A stretch of DNA of 64,000 bases, taken from positions 186,001 to 250,000 of the forward strand of contig NZ_JACHOP010000003.1 in assembly GCF_014199935.1 (NCBI RefSeq). Direction: 5' to 3'. The notes beneath the pieces are model-generated. The model was given only the letters and a program-made list of their open reading frames with translations. It ran no database searches and was not told the origin of the DNA. How positions within the stretch are numbered: position 1 is the first letter of the stretch; each line of letters starts with the position of its first letter. The position numbers and the translations under genes were made by a program. This document shows positions 7,810 through 16,525 of the stretch, piece by piece. This stretch comes from Methylorubrum rhodinum (GTDB taxonomy: Bacteria; Pseudomonadota; Alphaproteobacteria; Rhizobiales; Beijerinckiaceae).

Positions 7810-8691
7810 CTACAGCCGGAAATCCTCACCCAGGTACAGCCGCCGCGCGTCCTCGTTCGCCACGATCTGCTCGGGCGTGCCCTCGGTGAGGATGCGGCCG
7901 GAATGGGCGATGTAGGCGCGGTCGATCAGGCCCAGCGTCTCGCGGACGTTGTGGTCGGTGATGAGCACGCCGATGCCGCGCTGCTTGAGGTGCTTCACCA
8001 AGTCCTGGATGTCGCCGACCGCGATCGGGTCGATGCCGGCGAAGGGCTCGTCGAGCAGCATGAAGGTCGGCGAGGAGGCGAGCGCCCGGGCGATCTCGCA
8101 GCGGCGGCGCTCGCCGCCCGACAGCGCGATCGAGGGCGACTTGCGAAGCCGCGCGATGTCGAACTCTTCCAGCAGCGATTCGAGCTTGCGCTCGCGCGCC
8201 TTGCGGTCGGACTCGGCGACTTCGAGCACCGCGCGGATGTTGTCCTCGACGGTGAGGCCGCGGAAGATCGAGGCCTCCTGGGGCAGGTAGCCGATGCCGA
8301 GCCGCGCGCGCTGGTACATCGGCAGATGGGTGATCTCCATCCCGTCGAGGCTGATGAAGCCGCGGTCGGCCGGGACGAGGCCGGTGATCATGTAGAAGAT
8401 CGTGGTCTTGCCCGCGCCGTTGGGGCCGAGCAGCCCCACCGCCTCGCCGTTGTGGACGGTGAGCCCGGCCTCGTGGACGACGGTGCGGGCGCCGTAGCTC
8501 TTGCGCAGGCCCCGGACGTAGAGGACACCCTGCCCGCCCTCGCCCGCCTGGACGTGGGCGTCGGAGCGGGGCGCGGACCGGCCGCGGCCGAACAGGCGCC
8601 CGAACACGGAGCCGGTGCGGCTGCGCCCGGTCGGCTTCGCGGCTGCGCCCGCGCGCAGCGGGGCCGCCACCGGCATCGCGGCGCCCGTCAC
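7810..8691 (-). CDS. lptB: LPS export ABC transporter ATP-binding protein
   Basis: LptB is the cytoplasmic ATPase of the LptB2FGC complex that extracts lipopolysaccharide from the inner membrane. The ABC domain has Walker [10 protein letters not shown] (residues 89-97), the Q-loop in [12 protein letters not shown], signature LSGGERRR, Walker [14 protein letters not shown] and an H-loop in [21 protein letters not shown] is characteristic of LptB. A roughly 50-residue, Arg/Ala-rich N-terminal extension precedes the domain; the start could be internal, but no ATG closer to the domain is obvious. The gene follows lptA with a two-base gap. Confidence 0.94.
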   Translation of the reverse strand: MTGAAMPVAAPLRAGAAAKPTGRSRTGSVFGRLFGRGRSAPRSDAHVQAGEGGQGVLYVRGLRKSYGARTVVHEAGLTVHNGEAVGLLGPNGAGKTTIFYMITGLVPADRGFISLDGMEITHLPMYQRARLGIGYLPQEASIFRGLTVEDNIRAVLEVAESDRKARERKLESLLEEFDIARLRKSPSIALSGGERRRCEIARALASSPTFMLLDEPFAGIDPIAVGDIQDLVKHLKQRGIGVLITDHNVRETLGLIDRAYIAHSGRILTEGTPEQIVANEDARRLYLGEDFRL

Positions 8692-8693
8692 GG

Positions 8694-9431
8694 TCAGTTC
8701 GCCTGCGCCCGCGTCTTAGGGGCGGGCTTGTCCGCGGAAGCCTTGTCCGCTCCCTTGGGCGCGGGCTTGCCCGCCACCGCCGGCTGGGCGCAGCCCTTGG
8801 GACCGGCCGCTTTCGCATCGCCCCCCTGCCCCGGCACGAACATCGCCGAGACGCGCCCGCCCGCCACCGGGTCCATGTTCGCCCGGCCGGTCGCCATGTC
8901 GTAGACGAGGCGCGAGCCGCGGGTGACGTTCTGGCACTGGCTGAGCACGACGTTGCCGGTGAGGACGATGCGCTTGGCCTCCTGGTCGAACACAGCGTTG
9001 TCGCCGGTGGCGACCTGATCCTTCTGCGAGACCGTCACCGGCCCGGCGCACTCGACCCTGCGGATGCCGTTGCCGGCCAGCGCGTTCGCGTCCTTCGGCT
9101 TGTCGGCCTCGGCGTCGGCCGCCTTGCCGGGATCCTTGTCCCGGTCGCGCTTGTAGTGGACGGTGAGCGACGAGCAGCGGATCGTGCTGTCGCTCTGCAC
9201 GGCGACGACGTTGCCGGCGAAGACCGCCTTGTTCTCCTTGTCGAACACGTCGAGCCGGTCGGCGTCGATCTTGATCGGTCCCTTGCCGCCGCCGACGGTG
9301 CCGAGCGGGGCGGGCTTGGCATCCTTCGCGGCCTCTTTCGCCGCCGGCGCCTGTGCGACGGCGTCCGCCTCCGGGGCGGTGAGCGCGAGCGCGAGGGCGG
9401 CGAGCAGGGCGCGGGCGACGGGGCGGCTCAT
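8694..9431 (-). CDS. lptA: LPS export periplasmic bridge protein LptA (OstA-like)
   Basis: LptA forms the periplasmic bridge for lipopolysaccharide between LptC and LptD. The 245 residues start with a signal peptide ([16 protein letters not shown]). An OstA/LptA beta-jellyroll follows: [28 protein letters not shown], then [23 protein letters not shown] and the closing [14 protein letters not shown]. The tail is Ala/Lys/Pro-rich. The start ATG overlaps the lptC stop (ATGA), giving tight coupling. The frame stays open far upstream, but that stretch is the shadow of lptC. Confidence 0.92.
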   Translation of the reverse strand: MSRPVARALLAALALALTAPEADAVAQAPAAKEAAKDAKPAPLGTVGGGKGPIKIDADRLDVFDKENKAVFAGNVVAVQSDSTIRCSSLTVHYKRDRDKDPGKAADAEADKPKDANALAGNGIRRVECAGPVTVSQKDQVATGDNAVFDQEAKRIVLTGNVVLSQCQNVTRGSRLVYDMATGRANMDPVAGGRVSAMFVPGQGGDAKAAGPKGCAQPAVAGKPAPKGADKASADKPAPKTRAQAN

Positions 9432-10168
9432 CGGCCGGCCTCCGGCGCCTCGGCGGCCGAGGTGCGGATGCGATCGGGCGCCTTGTTGCCCGCGTCCTCG
9501 CCGTGGAAGACCGCCTGGACCCGGCCGACGAAGGAGACGACGCGGCCGTTCTCGATCACGTCGAGGCTGTCGGCCGTGATCGAGCCCGCCGGCACCGTGA
9601 CGGTGACGGGCTTGGCCGAGTGGACACTGCCGGCCTTGAAGTCGACGGTGGCGACCGAGAGGCGGATCTCCTCGCCCTTGTCGGTCCAGAGGCGGATGTC
9701 GTTCTCGAGGTTGAGCGATTCCTTGGACGAGTCGAACACCCCGCCCTGCGCCTGCAGGTAGGCGCGCCCGCCCTTGTCGTCGGTGGCGACGTGGCCCTTC
9801 ATCGCCTGCAGCTCGATGATGCTCGGCTTGCGCACGTCCTGCTGCGCGGCGGTCGCGGTGACCTCGTAGCCGCGCTCGCCCTTGCGGAAGCCGGAGAGCC
9901 GCGGGCTCTCCATCGTGACCTTGGTGCCGGAGACCGAGATCGGCCCGAACTCGACCGCGGGCAGCGCCCCGGCGAGCGGCCCCCACAGCACGAAGCCCGC
10001 GAGCCCGAGCACGGCGAGGCCCGCCGCCGCGGGGATGACGCGGCGCAGCGTGCGCACCTGGGCGCTGTGGCGGTGCGCCCGGCGATGGGCCCGGCGGCGG
10101 CGCGCGTTCTCGTTCGCGGCCAGCGCGTCGGCGCCCGTGTCCGTCCGGAGGGTGTCGGCCACCTGCAT
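9428..10168 (-). CDS. lptC: LPS export membrane-anchored protein LptC
   Basis: LptC is a bitopic inner-membrane protein passing lipopolysaccharide from LptFGB to LptA. The 246-residue product has a basic N-terminal cytoplasmic part (about 22-43, rich in Arg/His), a single membrane segment at about 44-62 (VIPAAAGLAVLGLAGFVLWG), and a periplasmic jellyroll with MESPRLSGFRKGERGYEVTATAA, VDFKAGSVHSAKPVTV and ENGRVVSFVGRVQAVF. It is the first gene of the lptC-lptA-lptB set and overlaps lptA by four bases. Confidence 0.9.
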   Translation of the reverse strand: MQVADTLRTDTGADALAANENARRRRAHRRAHRHSAQVRTLRRVIPAAAGLAVLGLAGFVLWGPLAGALPAVEFGPISVSGTKVTMESPRLSGFRKGERGYEVTATAAQQDVRKPSIIELQAMKGHVATDDKGGRAYLQAQGGVFDSSKESLNLENDIRLWTDKGEEIRLSVATVDFKAGSVHSAKPVTVTVPAGSITADSLDVIENGRVVSFVGRVQAVFHGEDAGNKAPDRIRTSAAEAPEAGR

Positions 10169-10398
10169 CGCGTTCCCGAGAGGGTCGGCGCGTGCGGTCG
10201 CGCCAGGGCCGGCCGGATGGGCCGCCGCAATGGCGAAGTTATGGCCTGGACTTCAGGAAATGATCAACGCCGCCCGCGTGCGCCCCCGCACCGACGCGCC
10301 CGCGAAACGCTTCGAAGTCCCGGCTTCCGCGCAGTCCGCCCCCGGCCGTTGCACCGCCGCATCACGTCTGCGGGGCAGGCAGGGGAGCAGGCATGGGG

Positions 10399-11025
10399 TC
10401 AGGAATGCGCAAAAATGTCGGTCTCGGGCCAGCCGGCGAGGTCGAGTCGGGCCCGCGTCGGCAGGAAGTCGAAGCAGGCCTGCGCCAGATCGGTGCGGCC
10501 CTCGCGGGCCAGCATGGCGTCGAGCCGCTCGCGGGCCGCGTGGAGATGGAGCACGTCGGAGGCCGCGTAGTCGATCTGCGCCTGACTCAGGGTCTCGGCG
10601 CCCCAATCGGAGGATTGCTGCTGCTTCGAGAGATCGACGCCGACGCATTCGCGCACGACGTCCTTCAGGCCGTGCCGGTCGGTATAGGTGCGGGCGAGCT
10701 TGGAGGCGATCTTGGTGCAGTAGACCGGCCCCGGCATCACCTCGAAGGTTCGGTACAGCACCGCGAGGTCGAACCGGGCGAAGTGGAAGATTTTCAGCAC
10801 GGCCGCGTCGCCGAGAACCTGCTTCAGCCGCTCGGCCCCATCGCCGGGGCGGATCTGCACCACGTCGGCGGTGCCGTCGCCGCGGGAGATCTGCACCACG
10901 CAGAGCCGGTCGCGGTGCGGGTTGAGCCCGAGCGTCTCGGTGTCGATGGCAATCGCCGGGCCCGGCGCGAAATCGGCCGGGAGGTCGCCCCGATGTAGTC
11001 GGATTTTTTGGCTGTGGGCGGACAT
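10399..11025 (-). CDS. rnd: Ribonuclease D-like 3'-5' exonuclease
   Basis: The 208-residue protein is a DnaQ-fold DEDD exonuclease as in RNase D, which trims tRNA and other RNA 3' ends. ExoI carries Asp28 and Glu30 (AIDTETLGLNP); ExoII is near FHFARFDLAVLY; ExoIII appears as YAASDVLHLHAARERL (DEDDy type, YxxxD). It lacks the C-terminal HRDC domains of the E. coli enzyme, which is usual for the short alphaproteobacterial form. I chose MSAHSQKIRLHRGDLP because upstream sequence is low-complexity and not conserved. The gene stands alone. Confidence 0.88.
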   Translation of the reverse strand: MSAHSQKIRLHRGDLPADFAPGPAIAIDTETLGLNPHRDRLCVVQISRGDGTADVVQIRPGDGAERLKQVLGDAAVLKIFHFARFDLAVLYRTFEVMPGPVYCTKIASKLARTYTDRHGLKDVVRECVGVDLSKQQQSSDWGAETLSQAQIDYAASDVLHLHAARERLDAMLAREGRTDLAQACFDFLPTRARLDLAGWPETDIFAHS

Positions 11026-11107
11026 CGTGGGCTTGGTGCGAGAAGAGGCTGCGACGGCGCCTAGCACCGCCGCAGCCCCCTCGAAAGGCCCGCTCGGCCG
11101 CATCGGC

Positions 11108-11482
11108 TCACTTTTGCCGGGCGATGATCCGGTCCTTGATGTCGGCGTAGACGGCCTCCGGGATGATCTTCTTGTGCACGAGCTCGTCCTTGCCGCGGTA
11201 GGGGCGGCCCTTGACGATGGCGGCCGAGCGCGCCTCGCCGATGCCCTTGAGCCCGCTGAGTTCCTGGGCCGAGGCGGAGTTGATGTCGATGAGAGCCGTC
11301 TTGTCGGCGGGTGCCTCGGGCTTGGCAGCATCGGGCTTGGCCGGCGCCGTCGGCGGGCTCGCGGGCGCCGCGGTCGGGGGCTTGGGCGCCGTGGGGGCTG
11401 CGGGGCTCGGGCTCTGCGCGAGCGCCGGGGCGGCGAGCAGGGCGAAGGTAGCGGCGAGGATGGCGATACGGGACGCGCGCAT
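11108..11482 (-). CDS. Secreted helix-hairpin-helix (ComEA-like) protein
   Basis: The 124-residue product has a signal peptide (MRASRIAILAATFALLAAPALAQ), a Pro/Ala linker (about 24-60) and a C-terminal helix-hairpin-helix unit: LIDINSASAQELSGLKGIGE followed by ARSAAIVKGRPY. This DINSAS...L..L.GIG pattern is that of ComEA-type non-specific DNA-binding domains. In competent bacteria ComEA binds incoming DNA in the periplasm; whether this small form does so is unknown, and no com genes are visible. The start is the ATG immediately before the signal peptide. Confidence 0.8.
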   Translation of the reverse strand: MRASRIAILAATFALLAAPALAQSPSPAAPTAPKPPTAAPASPPTAPAKPDAAKPEAPADKTALIDINSASAQELSGLKGIGEARSAAIVKGRPYRGKDELVHKKIIPEAVYADIKDRIIARQK

Positions 11483-11750
11483 GTCGATCTCCCGACATCC
11501 GGCCCGATAGGGCCGGAGGATGTCTGCCGGATTCGCGGGCGGAGAGTCCTTCGGCGCCGCGTCGGCGATGTGACGGTTAGGGCCGGCCGTTTGAACCGTT
11601 TTTGAACGGGGAAGCACGGGCTTCGTCGTGAGCCGAATTATGGGCCGACCGGAACCGGGCCGGATGCGGGCCGTTCAGGCACCGCCGCCGGGTGCCGCTT
11701 CTCGACATCAGTCGACGAGACCACGCCCGGCCTCACGACAGGAGAACGAC

Positions 11751-12107
11751 ATGGTCGACACCGACAGGATCACCGGCGCCGCGCGCGATCTCGGCGGCCG
11801 GATTCAGGGCGCGGTCGGCGACCTGACCGGCTCGCGCCGCGATTCGGCGGAGGGCCGCCTGCGGGAGGCGGGGGGCACGGCCGAGAATCTTTACGGGCAG
11901 GCCAAGGACGCCGTCCGTCACGCCGCCGACAGGGCGCACGACTACGTGGACGAGGCTCAGGACTACGCCGAGGACGCCTACGAGCGCGGGCGCCACGCCG
12001 TGCGCGAGGGCCACGACCGCTCGGCCGAGTGGCCTCACGTCTCGCTGCTGGTCGCCGGCCTCGTCGGCTTCGGGCTCGGCTTGCTGGTCAGCGCCCGGCG
12101 CGATTGA
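11751..12107 (+). CDS. CsbD-family stress protein with C-terminal membrane segment
   Basis: The 118-residue protein has an N-terminal CsbD-like repeat (ITGAARDLGGRIQGAVGDLTG, then an AEGRLREAGGTAENLYGQAKD block), a long amphipathic acidic helix with many Tyr/Asp/Glu (about 55-90), and a C-terminal membrane segment (VSLLVAGLVGFGLGLLV) ending in RRD, like the DUF883/ElaB group. CsbD proteins are abundant under general stress; their action is unknown. The ATG is preceded by AGGAGA (11740-11745), which decides this start over the longer frame upstream. Confidence 0.82.
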   Translation: MVDTDRITGAARDLGGRIQGAVGDLTGSRRDSAEGRLREAGGTAENLYGQAKDAVRHAADRAHDYVDEAQDYAEDAYERGRHAVREGHDRSAEWPHVSLLVAGLVGFGLGLLVSARRD

Positions 12108-12164
12108 GCACCGGCCGTCCGGGTTCGGACGGGAGCCGGATGCGGCTGCGGGATCGTCGACCCA

Positions 12165-13685
12165 TCACGCCTCGACGAGCCGCATCGCCTCCGGCTCCGG
12201 CCGGGGGGCGCTGCGGGTCTGGTTGCGCCCGCCTTCCTTGGCCGCGTAGAGCGCCGCGTCCGCCCGGCGGTAGAGATCGTGTCCCGTGTCGTCCGGGCCT
12301 TCGGGGCCGACGGCGAGGCCGATGCTCACCGTCACCGTTCCGGGATCGATGCCGGCGGCGGGAATCGCGAGGCCGGCGACCGCCGCGTGCAGCCCGGCGG
12401 CGAGGCGAAGGGCCCCGCCCCGGTCGGTCCCCGGCAGCAGGATCGCGAATTCCTCGCCGCCGATCCGGCAGGCGAGGTCGCCCGGGCGGCGGGCGCCGCC
12501 GGCCAGCCGCGCGCCGAGTCCCCGCAGCACCGCGTCGCCGACGCTGTGACCGTAGCGGTCGTTGGTGCGCTTGAAATGGTCGGCATCGACGACGAGCAGG
12601 GCCAGCGGCTCGCCCGAGCGCCGTGCCTCGGCCCAGCGCAGCGCCAGAGCCTCGTCGAAGCGGCGTCGGTTGGCCAGCCCCGTGAGCCCGTCGGTGTGCG
12701 ACAGCCGCGCGAGTTCGGCCTGCATCGCCGCGCTGCGGGCCAGTTCGCGCCCGAACAGCAGCGAGAGCGCGACGGCGATCCCGCACAGGACCAGCACCGC
12801 GAGCCCGATGACGAGCGCCTTCCCCCGCCACTCGGCCTCGATCGCCTCCACCGAGAGCGCGACGTTGAGGATGAGCGGCAGGTCGCCGACCTGGGTGAAG
12901 GCGTAGGAGCGCTCGACCCCGTCGCGCACGGAGCGATCGGTGAAGAGGCCGCTCCGGGCGGCGGCGAATTGCCGGAAGGTCGAGGCCCCGGCGATGTTGG
13001 CGCCGATATCGCCCTCTCTCAGTGGATGGCGCATGAGCCGCGTGCCGTCGCGCAAGTAGAGGTTGATCGCCCCCTCGGGCCCCAGTCCGACGCGCGCGAA
13101 GATCCCCTCGAAGTACGACAGCCGGAGGCTGCCGAGCACCACGCCGCCGAAGGAGCCGTCCGGCTTGTCGATCCGCCGGCTCACCACGATCACGGGCACG
13201 CCCATCAGCTTCGAGATCACCGGGCGGCTGACGTGGAGGCCGAGATCGGCCCGCTCCCGGTGCGCCTTGAAGTAGTCCCGATCGGCGTTGTTGACCCGGC
13301 GGGCGGGCAGCGCGCTCGCGTCGATGATGCTGTCGCCGTTCTCGTCGAGGACGAGGATCACGCCCATGTCCCGCGCGGTCACGGCGCGGTCGAACAGGAT
13401 GAGCTGGCGCAGCAGCGGGCTGACCTCGTTCACGCCGCTCGCCTTCAGGTTGTCGATCACGGCGCGCAGCGACAGGTCGATGACCTCGAAGTTGCGGGCG
13501 ATGTCGCCCTCCAGCACCTGCAGGAGGTTCCGGGAGGTCCGTTCCGCCCGGTCCCAGGCGTCGCGCCGCAGATCGAGCAGCATCAGGCCGGAGAGGGCCA
13601 GCATGCCGAGCGGCGCCAGGATGCCCAGGGCGATCCGGGTTCGGGCGGAACGGAGCCCCCGCGCGAGGCGGAGCGGCGGTGTCAT
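12165..13685 (-). CDS. Membrane diguanylate cyclase with periplasmic sensor (GGDEF)
   Basis: The enzyme would make cyclic di-GMP from two GTP. The 506-residue product has a first membrane segment near residues 15-40, a periplasmic dCache-like sensor (DRDYFKAHRERADLGLHVSRP and VVSRRIDKPDGSFGGVVLGSL are typical), a second membrane segment (VIGLAVLVLCGIAVALSLLFG) and a C-terminal GGDEF domain. The active site is GGEEF at 409-413, and an intact inhibitory site RPGD sits at 400-403, so product feedback is likely. No EAL domain is present. The ATG at 13685 is preferred over one 19 codons upstream. No regulator or target is adjacent. Confidence 0.92.
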   Translation of the reverse strand: MTPPLRLARGLRSARTRIALGILAPLGMLALSGLMLLDLRRDAWDRAERTSRNLLQVLEGDIARNFEVIDLSLRAVIDNLKASGVNEVSPLLRQLILFDRAVTARDMGVILVLDENGDSIIDASALPARRVNNADRDYFKAHRERADLGLHVSRPVISKLMGVPVIVVSRRIDKPDGSFGGVVLGSLRLSYFEGIFARVGLGPEGAINLYLRDGTRLMRHPLREGDIGANIAGASTFRQFAAARSGLFTDRSVRDGVERSYAFTQVGDLPLILNVALSVEAIEAEWRGKALVIGLAVLVLCGIAVALSLLFGRELARSAAMQAELARLSHTDGLTGLANRRRFDEALALRWAEARRSGEPLALLVVDADHFKRTNDRYGHSVGDAVLRGLGARLAGGARRPGDLACRIGGEEFAILLPGTDRGGALRLAAGLHAAVAGLAIPAAGIDPGTVTVSIGLAVGPEGPDDTGHDLYRRADAALYAAKEGGRNQTRSAPRPEPEAMRLVEA

Positions 13686-13784
13686 CGGGCGCGTTCCGGT
13701 TGCATCGTTTCGGGCATCTGGCCGGAGGGGACTTAAGAACATCTTTTCGTGAGGGGGCGGGGCTCCTCGCCGGACATCCCTTGC

Positions 13785-13835
13785 GTGTCCCGCCTTACGT
13801 GTCCCGCCTTACGTGTCTCGCCTTGCGTGTCTCGG
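13785..13835. repeat. Short tandem repeat, 14-bp unit x about 3.6
   Basis: CGTGTCCCGCCTTA occurs twice exactly (13785-13798, 13799-13812), then as CGTGTCTCGCCTTG (13813-13826) and a partial CGTGTCTCG. It lies in the divergent space between the diguanylate cyclase and the MFS gene. Such arrays can change copy number by slippage. Confidence 0.85.
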
Positions 13836-13983
13836 CGGCCACACGGGAACGTGACAGGGCGGAGGGGATTGGCGGCCGCCCGACCGGAACCGTCGGGCCG
13901 GGAAAGGCTTAGCGCGGCGCAGCCGGATCGGGCCCCGCAAGCACCCGTCCGTCCGCCGCTCTTCTCCAGCCCCGAGGCCGCCG

Positions 13984-15297
13984 ATGGTGCCCGAGTCAGC
14001 CCCCGCTTCCGCCCCGGAGCGCCAGCCCTCGCGCGCGGCCCTGCGCGGCCTCGACGCGCTCAACTTCACCCTCGCGGACGTGCGCGACGGGCTCGGGCCC
14101 TATCTGGCGATCTATCTGCTGGCGGTGCGCGGGCCCGATCAGGGCTGGAACGAGGCGACCATCGGTCTCGTCATGACCATTGCGGGCATCGCCGGTCTCG
14201 TCGCCCAGACCCCGGCGGGCGCCCTGATCGACCGCAGCCGCAACAAGCGCGCCATCGTGATTGCCGCCGCGCTCGCCGTCACCCTGAGCTGCCTCGTCCT
14301 GCCCTGGATCTCGAACTTCGCGCTGGTCGCGGCGACGCAATCCGTCTCCGCCATCGCCGGGGCGATCTTCCCGCCCGCGCTCGCCGGCATCACGCTGGGC
14401 ATCGTCGGCCCCCGATACTTCGCCAAGCAGATCGGCCGCAACGAGGGCTTCAACCATGCGGGCAACGCCGTCTCGGCGATGCTGGCGGGGGGGCTGGCCT
14501 ACCTGTTCGGGCCCATCGTCGTGTTCTGGCTGATGGGCATCCTCGCCGCCCTCTCCATCGGCGCCATGCTCTTGGTCCCGGCCAAGGACATCGACGACGA
14601 CCTCGCCCGCGGCCTCGACCACGCCGAGGACCAGGGCGCCGAGCAGCCCTCCGGCCTCAGCCTGCTCCTGCGCAATCGGCACCTGATGCTGTTCGCAGGG
14701 CTCTGCGCCGCCTTCCACCTCGCCAACGCGGCGATGCTGCCTTCCGTCGGCCAGCTCCTGACCAAGGTGGTCGGCAAGGACTACGCGACCTCGCTCATCG
14801 CGATCTGCATCGTCGCGGCCCAGCTCGTCATGGTGCCGATCGCCGTGATGGTCGGGCGCAAGGCCGACCAGTTCGGCCGCAAGCCCATCTTCCTGGCCGC
14901 CTTCGGCTTTTTGGCGCTGCGCGGCGTGCTCTATACCGTCTCGGACAGCCCGTTCTGGCTGGTTGCGGTGCAGTGCCTCGACGGCATCGGCGCGGGCATC
15001 TTCGGCGCGCTGTTCCCGATCGTGGTGGCGGACCTGACCCGCGGCACCGGGCGCTTCAACGTCGCGCAGGGGGCGGTCGCGACCGCCCAGGGGCTCGGCG
15101 CCTCCTTCAGCGCGACGCTGGCTGGCGTCATCATCGTCGGCGCGGGGTATTCCGCCGCCTTCCTCGTGCTGGCGTCCATCGCGGCGGCGGGTTTCGTGGT
15201 CTACTTGCTGTTCATGCCCGAGACCTACGGCTACGAGCCGAAGCAGGGCGCGACCGGCGGCCCGACCGCCCCCGCCGCCGCGGTGCCGGCGGAGTAG
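13984..15297 (+). CDS. Major facilitator superfamily transporter
   Basis: The 437-residue product is strongly hydrophobic, with about 12 membrane segments. The loop between segments 2 and 3 reads PAGALIDRSRNKRAIV, matching the MFS motif A pattern (GxLaDrxGrkr), and a similar loop MVGRKADQFGRKPIF follows segment 8. The N-terminus LNFTLADVRDGLGPYLAIYLL is seen in a group of uncharacterised MFS permeases of Proteobacteria. The C-terminal tail is Ala/Pro-rich. No neighbouring enzyme suggests a substrate. Confidence 0.87.
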   Translation: MVPESAPASAPERQPSRAALRGLDALNFTLADVRDGLGPYLAIYLLAVRGPDQGWNEATIGLVMTIAGIAGLVAQTPAGALIDRSRNKRAIVIAAALAVTLSCLVLPWISNFALVAATQSVSAIAGAIFPPALAGITLGIVGPRYFAKQIGRNEGFNHAGNAVSAMLAGGLAYLFGPIVVFWLMGILAALSIGAMLLVPAKDIDDDLARGLDHAEDQGAEQPSGLSLLLRNRHLMLFAGLCAAFHLANAAMLPSVGQLLTKVVGKDYATSLIAICIVAAQLVMVPIAVMVGRKADQFGRKPIFLAAFGFLALRGVLYTVSDSPFWLVAVQCLDGIGAGIFGALFPIVVADLTRGTGRFNVAQGAVATAQGLGASFSATLAGVIIVGAGYSAAFLVLASIAAAGFVVYLLFMPETYGYEPKQGATGGPTAPAAAVPAE

Positions 15298-15387
15298 GTC
15301 CTCCTCCAACCGGCGCTCATCCCGACCGATGCTCGGAGCGGACGCGATCGCCGGCGGATCGATGCGTCCCGCGCATCGATGCCGGTC

Positions 15388-15819
15388 TCAGCGCTCCGGC
15401 GGGATCGAGTAGGTGCCGGTGGCGTGGCAGACGATGTCGTCGGAGCCGGGGCTCCGGATCGCCACCTCGCCGACCGCGAGGCGCCGCCCGAGCTTGAGCA
15501 GGCGGCACTCGGCGAGAAGCGCGCCGGGGCCGGGCCGGCGCAGGAAGTTGAACGACAGGTTCGTCGTCACCGCGAGCCCCACGGGGCCGATATTGGCCAG
15601 GATCGCGGCGTAGAGCGCGTAATCGGCCAGCGCCATCATCGCGGGGCCGGAGACGGTGCCGCCGGGGCGCAGATGCTGCGCGCCGCCCTCCAGCCGCATC
15701 CGCGCCGAGAGCGGCCCCACCGCCTCCAGACGGTAGGGGCGCCCGCCCGCGTTCATCTGCGGGAAGTCGCGGTCGAGGAAGGCGATCGTCTCCTCGAGCG
15801 TCATCGCGGTGGTGCTCAT
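15388..15819 (-). CDS. PaaI-type hotdog-fold thioesterase
   Basis: The 143-residue protein has the single hotdog domain of the PaaI/acyl-CoA thioesterase group. LRPGGTVSGPAMMALADYALY is the helix-containing catalytic block, where Gly and Asp/Glu positions contact the thioester. TTNLSFNFLRRPGPGALLAE and ICHATGTYSIP-type closing strands complete the fold. It probably hydrolyses an acyl- or aryl-CoA; the substrate cannot be inferred. I used MSTTAMTLEE as start. It is divergent from the CoA-binding protein gene, with 44 bases between their starts. Confidence 0.83.
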   Translation of the reverse strand: MSTTAMTLEETIAFLDRDFPQMNAGGRPYRLEAVGPLSARMRLEGGAQHLRPGGTVSGPAMMALADYALYAAILANIGPVGLAVTTNLSFNFLRRPGPGALLAECRLLKLGRRLAVGEVAIRSPGSDDIVCHATGTYSIPPER

Positions 15820-15863
15820 GCCCTGCCTTGCAGCACGGCCCGGCTTGGCCGACAAGGGCCGTC

Positions 15864-16427
15864 ATGATCCCGACCCTCGACGGCGCCCCGGACGGCCTCT
15901 CCACGCGGCACGATCGCTACGCGGACGCGCGGATTCGCGAGATCCTCAAGGCAACCCGCTCGATCGCGCTGGTGGGCGCCTCGGCCAACCCGGCGCGCCC
16001 GAGCTACATCGTGTTCAAGTACCTGTCGGAGCGCGGCTACACGGTGATCCCGGTCAATCCGGGCCTCGCCGGCCAGAGCCTGCTCGGCCGGCCGGTGGTG
16101 GGCCGCCTCGCCGACCTGCCCGGCCCGGTCGACATGGTCGAGATCTTTCGCAATTCCGCCGCCGCCGGCCCGCTGGTCGACGAGGCCCTGGCGCTGCCGA
16201 CCCTGCCGAAGGTGATCTGGATGCAACTCGGCGTGCGCGACGACGCGGCGGCCGAGCGGGCGGAAGCCGCGGGCGTCGCCGTCATCATGAACCGCTGCCC
16301 CAAGATCGAGTACGGGCGGCTCTCGGGCGAGATCGGCTGGACCGGGGTGAATTCGCGGATTATTTCCGCCAGGAAGCCGGTGATGGCCAAGGGCGGGGTG
16401 CAGAAGCGGACGATCGACGCGCCTTAG
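15864..16427 (+). CDS. CoA-binding (YccU-like) Rossmann protein
   Basis: The 187-residue protein is a stand-alone CoA_binding domain: SIALVGASANPARPSYIVFKYL (glycine loop and first helix), GYTVIPVNPGLAGQSLLGRPV, VDMVEIFRNS and the closing VIMNRCPKIEYGRL. Members related to YccU resemble the succinyl-CoA ligase alpha subunit but lack the catalytic part. The C-terminal 25 residues (SRIISARKPVMAKGGVQKR) are common in alphaproteobacterial forms. It is the last GC-rich gene before the AT-rich island, which starts within a few bases of its stop codon. Confidence 0.87.
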   Translation: MIPTLDGAPDGLSTRHDRYADARIREILKATRSIALVGASANPARPSYIVFKYLSERGYTVIPVNPGLAGQSLLGRPVVGRLADLPGPVDMVEIFRNSAAAGPLVDEALALPTLPKVIWMQLGVRDDAAAERAEAAGVAVIMNRCPKIEYGRLSGEIGWTGVNSRIISARKPVMAKGGVQKRTIDAP

Positions 16428-16525
16428 ACAGTAGCTACAACTACGATCAGACTCTCATTGCATTGGCGTCAAATACAATTTATGAGAGAGGCTAGGTGGT
16501 GATCAGATGCTTTTAGGTGGTTTCG

